A DNA stretch of 64,000 nt from Streptomyces avidinii (lineage in GTDB: Bacteria; Actinomycetota; Actinomycetes; Streptomycetales; Streptomycetaceae), in assembly GCF_014650695.1 (NCBI RefSeq), contig NZ_BMVL01000003.1, positions 557,120 through 621,119 of the forward strand, written 5' to 3'. Made by a program: the position numbers and the translations under genes. Below, piece by piece: positions 61,466 through 64,000 of the stretch; position 1 is the first letter of the stretch; every line of letters starts with the position of its first letter. Under the pieces are notes generated by a model. It was given only the letters and a program-made list of their open reading frames with translations, had not been told where the DNA came from and made no database searches.

Positions 61466-62263
61466 TCAGCCCCGGGCCGGTGCGAGCAGCACGAAGTCGG
61501 CGTTCGCCGGGTCGAGGCAGACGGCGAGCCGGCCCACGCCCTCCGCGTCCACCGGCCCCATCTGCACGCTGCCGCCGTTCTCGGTGACCCTGGCGACGGC
61601 GGCGTCGCAGTCGGTGACGGCGAAGACGGGGTGCCAGTACGGCCGTCCGTCCGTGAGGGCCAGGTGCTCCGCGGGCAGCTCCATGAGGCCGCCGTGCACG
61701 CGTTCCTCGGGGAGCCCGGCCGGGGTGATGAGCGTGTACGTGCCCTCGCCGCCGGGCATCGCCGTGTCGCTGTACTGCCAGCCGAACACACCGCCGTAGA
61801 ACTCCTTGGCGGCTTCCGCGGCGGTCGTGTACAGCTCGGTCCACGACAGTGAGCCGGGCTCGTCCACCAGCTCGACGCCCGTGTCCTTGCCCGGCTGCCA
61901 GGCGGCGAACTGTCCCCCCAGCGGGTCGGTGTACTGCGCCATCCGGCCCCACTCGCCGAGATCCCTGGGAGCCACCCGAACCGTGCCGCCCGCGCTCTCC
62001 ACCGCCCGGGTCGTGGCGTCCGCGTCGGTGACGCTGTAGTAGATCATCCAGGCCGGACGCGCGCCCTCCTCGGTGAGCTTGCCGAGCCCGGCGACGACCT
62101 TGCCGTCCTTGCGGAACATGCCGCCTTCCATGTCCTGAGCCCCCTCCATGGACTCGTACTCCCAACCGAGCACGGTTCCGTAGAAGGCCGCGGCGGCGCC
62201 GACGTCGGGCGTGCCGAGGTCGAGCCAACAGGGAGAGCCGGGGGCGAAATTCGTGGTGATCAT
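61466..62263 (-). CDS. Two-domain VOC protein (265 aa)
   Basis: Two glyoxalase-like modules in tandem: GSPCWLDLGTPDVGAAAAFYGTVLGWEYES and SWTELYTTAAEAAKEFYGGVFGWQYSD, each ending in a conserved LDPANADF- or YTDPLGGQF-like beta strand. The metal ligands are not all conserved, so it may bind a ligand rather than catalyse. GAAAGG precedes the ATG. It is widely annotated as a VOC family/hydroxylase-like protein. Confidence 0.87.
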   Translation of the reverse strand: MITTNFAPGSPCWLDLGTPDVGAAAAFYGTVLGWEYESMEGAQDMEGGMFRKDGKVVAGLGKLTEEGARPAWMIYYSVTDADATTRAVESAGGTVRVAPRDLGEWGRMAQYTDPLGGQFAAWQPGKDTGVELVDEPGSLSWTELYTTAAEAAKEFYGGVFGWQYSDTAMPGGEGTYTLITPAGLPEERVHGGLMELPAEHLALTDGRPYWHPVFAVTDCDAAVARVTENGGSVQMGPVDAEGVGRLAVCLDPANADFVLLAPARG

Positions 62264-62476
62264 CGTGCTGCCTTTCTGGGGGCCGGTACGGCCTCAGCCT
62301 GGCACCGCACCCCTGCCGTCGCCCGTCGGCGCCGTCCCGGGTGCCCGCCGATTCATCACGAAGTGCCAAAACGGCCGGACAACCGAACCCGACCGGGCCG
62401 GCGGACGTGTCCGCGGGTGTCCTCGTTCCGCAGCTCTGCGGGCGGCCGAACATACCGAAGCAACAAGGGGATTCCG

Positions 62477-62602
62477 ATGTTCCGTACGCGTACCCGTACC
62501 CGTACCCGAGCCGCGTCCCTCGCCGCTCGTGCGACCGCCGGCGCTCTCCCGAGGGCCGCCGTCGGGTTTCCGGCCCCGAAGTCCGCCCGCTTCGGCGGCT
62601 GA
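62477..62602 (+). CDS. Possible Arg-rich 41-residue peptide
   Basis: AAGGGG lies 6 nt before an ATG encoding MFRTRTRTRTRAAS and an Ala/Arg-rich continuation. The Arg-Thr run comes from GTACCC-type DNA repeats. It ends 7 nt before the GTG of the protease gene. It may be a leader or simply chance. Confidence 0.3.
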   Translation: MFRTRTRTRTRAASLAARATAGALPRAAVGFPAPKSARFGG

Positions 62603-62609
62603 TCGCATC

Positions 62610-63647
62610 GTGAGCGCGCACTCCGGGCGCCCCAGGGGCGCCGTACGTACCGACGTCCTGGTCGTCCTGCTCACGGTCCTGGCCGTCCTCGGCGGCGCGA
62701 CGGCCTGCTCCGTCCAGGCCGGTTCCCCGCTCGGCCGGGCCGTACCGGCCTTCACCAACCCCGTGATCCCCGGCCTCTGGACCCCGGAGCGCATGGCCGA
62801 CGCCGATGCGTCCGGCCGTTCCGTCGCGGACGGGCTCGGCGCGGACCTGGGGGAGACCGACCCCGAGCCGGCGGCCTTGCCGGCCCGGCCCGAGCGGGCC
62901 CCCTACCGGGCGAGTGCTCCCGCGGTGGGCAAGGTCTTCTTCGACGGGCCCGACGGTCCGAGCGTCTGCTCCGGGACCGCCGTCGAGGACCCGGCCCGGC
63001 CGGGCCGCTCCAGTCTGGTGTGGACGGCGGCCCACTGCGTCCACGGCGGCAAGGGGGGCACCTGGCACCGCAACATCGTCTTCGTGCCCTCCTACAACGA
63101 CCGGGGCCTGGCCGGCGCATCGCGCCGCACGGCCGAGGTCGCGCCGCTGGGCACCTGGTGGGCGGACCGGGCCGCGACCTCCGAGGAGTGGATCGCCGAG
63201 GGCACCACCACCGGCGGCGGCGGCTCGTCCGGGGACTTCGCGGTGCTGCGCGTGGCCCGCAAGGACACCCGCGCATCCCTCCAGGAGACGGCCGGGGTGG
63301 CCGTGCCGGTCTGGTTCGACGCCCCGCCCACGGCCGCGATCCCGGCGATGAAGGCTTTTGGCTACCCGGCCGCCGACCCCTTCGACGGGGAGCGGATGTT
63401 CACCTGCCAGGACCGCCCCGGACGGTTGTCCCTGCGCCCCGACCGGCCCTCGCTGTACCGCATCGGGTGCACGATGACGGGCGGCTCCTCGGGCGGCGGC
63501 TGGTTCGCCCGGCGTCCTGACGGCAGCTCCGCCCTGGTCAGCAACACGTCGATAGGCCCGCTCGGGTCCACCTGGCTCGCCGGGCCGCGGCTGGGCAGGG
63601 AGGCCAGGTCCGTGTACGCCTCGGTCAGCAGGGGTGACACGGCCTGA
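62610..63647 (+). CDS. Exported trypsin-like serine protease (345 aa)
   Basis: The N-terminal hydrophobic stretch VLVVLLTVLAVLGGATACSVQ looks like a lipoprotein signal (Cys near residue 32). The catalytic triad is visible: His in WTAAHCVHG, Asp in SSGDFAVLRV, Ser in TGGSSGGGWF. The family is the V8/trypsin-like S1 or DUF-annotated peptidase of actinobacteria. It probably acts at the cell surface. The start GTG at 62610 begins the signal peptide. Confidence 0.87.
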   Translation: MSAHSGRPRGAVRTDVLVVLLTVLAVLGGATACSVQAGSPLGRAVPAFTNPVIPGLWTPERMADADASGRSVADGLGADLGETDPEPAALPARPERAPYRASAPAVGKVFFDGPDGPSVCSGTAVEDPARPGRSSLVWTAAHCVHGGKGGTWHRNIVFVPSYNDRGLAGASRRTAEVAPLGTWWADRAATSEEWIAEGTTTGGGGSSGDFAVLRVARKDTRASLQETAGVAVPVWFDAPPTAAIPAMKAFGYPAADPFDGERMFTCQDRPGRLSLRPDRPSLYRIGCTMTGGSSGGGWFARRPDGSSALVSNTSIGPLGSTWLAGPRLGREARSVYASVSRGDTA

Positions 63648-63690
63648 GGGATGTCTCCTGGACCGGGCCGGGCTCGCGGGCTCCTGCTTC

Positions 63691-63719
63691 CGCACGGCGG
63701 ACGCAGCCCCCGCCGTGCG
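63691..63719. terminator. Hairpin terminator after the protease
   Basis: Perfect 10-bp arms (63691-63700 and 63710-63719) with a 9-nt loop, 44 nt after the protease stop. Confidence 0.8.
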
Positions 63720-63750
63720 CCGGCCTCGCCGTGCGAGATGGTCTGACTTC

Positions 63751-63775
63751 GCCTAATTTATCCCCGTCAGGGTTT
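63751..63775 (+). promoter_or_regulatory. Possible SigB-type promoter of the CsbD gene
   Basis: GCCT at 63751-63754, 15 nt and then GGGTTT at 63770-63775 fit the stress-sigma pattern G-N2-T-N14-16-GGGTA/T only approximately. CsbD proteins are general-stress proteins in Bacillus, which makes this plausible. Confidence 0.4.
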
Positions 63776-63793
63776 CCTCAACAAGGAGTTCAC

Positions 63794-63991
63794 ATGGCTG
63801 ACAAGGGAAAGATGGACCAGGCCAAGGGCAAGGCCAAGGAGGCCGTCGGCAAGGTCACCGGCAATGACCGGATGAAGGCCGAGGGCAAGACGGACCAGGC
63901 GAAGGGCAAGGCGAAGGAAGCCATGACCGAAGCCGAGAAGCGAGCCCGCGGCGTCCAGGACTCCCTGCGCGACAAGGACGACCGGATCTGA
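63794..63991 (+). CDS. CsbD family stress protein (65 aa)
   Basis: A Lys/Ala/Glu-rich small protein with two repeats of the CsbD signature (MDQAKGKAKEAVGKVTGND and KTDQAKGKAKEAMTEAEK). AAGGAG precedes the ATG. It probably has no catalytic function but is induced by stress. Confidence 0.93.
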   Translation: MADKGKMDQAKGKAKEAVGKVTGNDRMKAEGKTDQAKGKAKEAMTEAEKRARGVQDSLRDKDDRI

Positions 63992-64000
63992 TCCCGCCCC

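Noticed and set aside
61161..63695. An 844-codon reverse frame opposite the protease
   Set aside because: Out of frame with the VOC gene, low complexity and no motifs. The trypsin-like gene on the forward strand explains the region.
1..64000. tRNA or rRNA genes
   Set aside because: I saw no cloverleaf-like T-loop (GGTTCGAATC-type) or rRNA stretch on either strand by eye.
1..64000. Insertion sequence or prophage
   Set aside because: No transposase, integrase or phage structural gene was recognised. Local repeats are simple-sequence repeats or hairpins.

Overview
The window is chromosomal DNA of a Streptomyces-type actinomycete. GC content is very high with strong third-position GC bias. GTG and TTG starts, AUGA stop/start overlaps, leaderless promoters, tandem SARP regulators and a perfect rifamycin-associated element (RAE) all point the same way. 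I saw no rRNA, tRNA, CRISPR array, phage or insertion sequence.

Layout. 1-9 kb: an XRE regulator cut by the window edge, the C-terminal stump of a nucleobase permease, a 9-bp tandem repeat, a DUF2252 protein, an MFS exporter, an AI-2E-type permease coupled to an S9 peptidase, and a methyltransferase. 9-20 kb: DUF4188/MerR, Excalibur, NAD-epimerase, GNAT, L,D-transpeptidase, HAD, a DUF2218-O-methyltransferase fusion divergent from an ArsR regulator, another methyltransferase, a 3-hydroxybutyrate dehydrogenase-like SDR, two small coupled genes and a secreted DD-peptidase-like serine hydrolase. 20.9-29.3 kb: a block with a sugar epimerase carrying a Cys/His insert, a two-component system, a GT2/DUF2064/methyltransferase operon, a membrane molybdopterin oxidoreductase with its partner membrane protein, and a GT87-like glycosyltransferase. 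29.3-33.2 kb: a leaderless ArsR-SRPBCC fusion, a dihydrofolate-reductase-like gene whose natural start is broken by a C9 tract, and a HelR-type helicase interrupted by one amber codon, with a perfect RAE upstream.

33.5-41.4 kb: membrane and stress-type genes (conserved membrane protein, DHA2 exporter, second DUF2252, YihY/BrkB with a 17-codon leader, GAP-like protein, DUF6325-like, SHOCT, AlkD-like).

41.8-56.1 kb is the most distinctive part: an all-forward biosynthetic cluster. Two SARP/AfsR-like regulators are followed by a P450, an acyl-CoA-dehydrogenase-like flavoprotein, a CelD/FemAB-like acyltransferase, an SRPBCC cyclase-like protein, a class III aminotransferase, an ACP, a single ketosynthase, an SDRe-type thioester reductase and an FMN reductase. 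The set suggests that a carrier-bound acyl or polyketide chain is reduced to an aldehyde, transaminated, acylated and/or cyclised. That is the logic of aminated polyketide alkaloids, here with discrete proteins. An AlkZ-like gene with a QAQ motif abuts its right end, so DNA-damage self-resistance is possible.

56-64 kb: small regulator/enzyme pairs with clear operators (VOC/WYL, TetR/SnoaL/NmrA), an AhpD-like protein, a two-domain VOC protein, a trypsin-like exported protease and a CsbD stress protein. Strong hairpin terminators separate many of these units.
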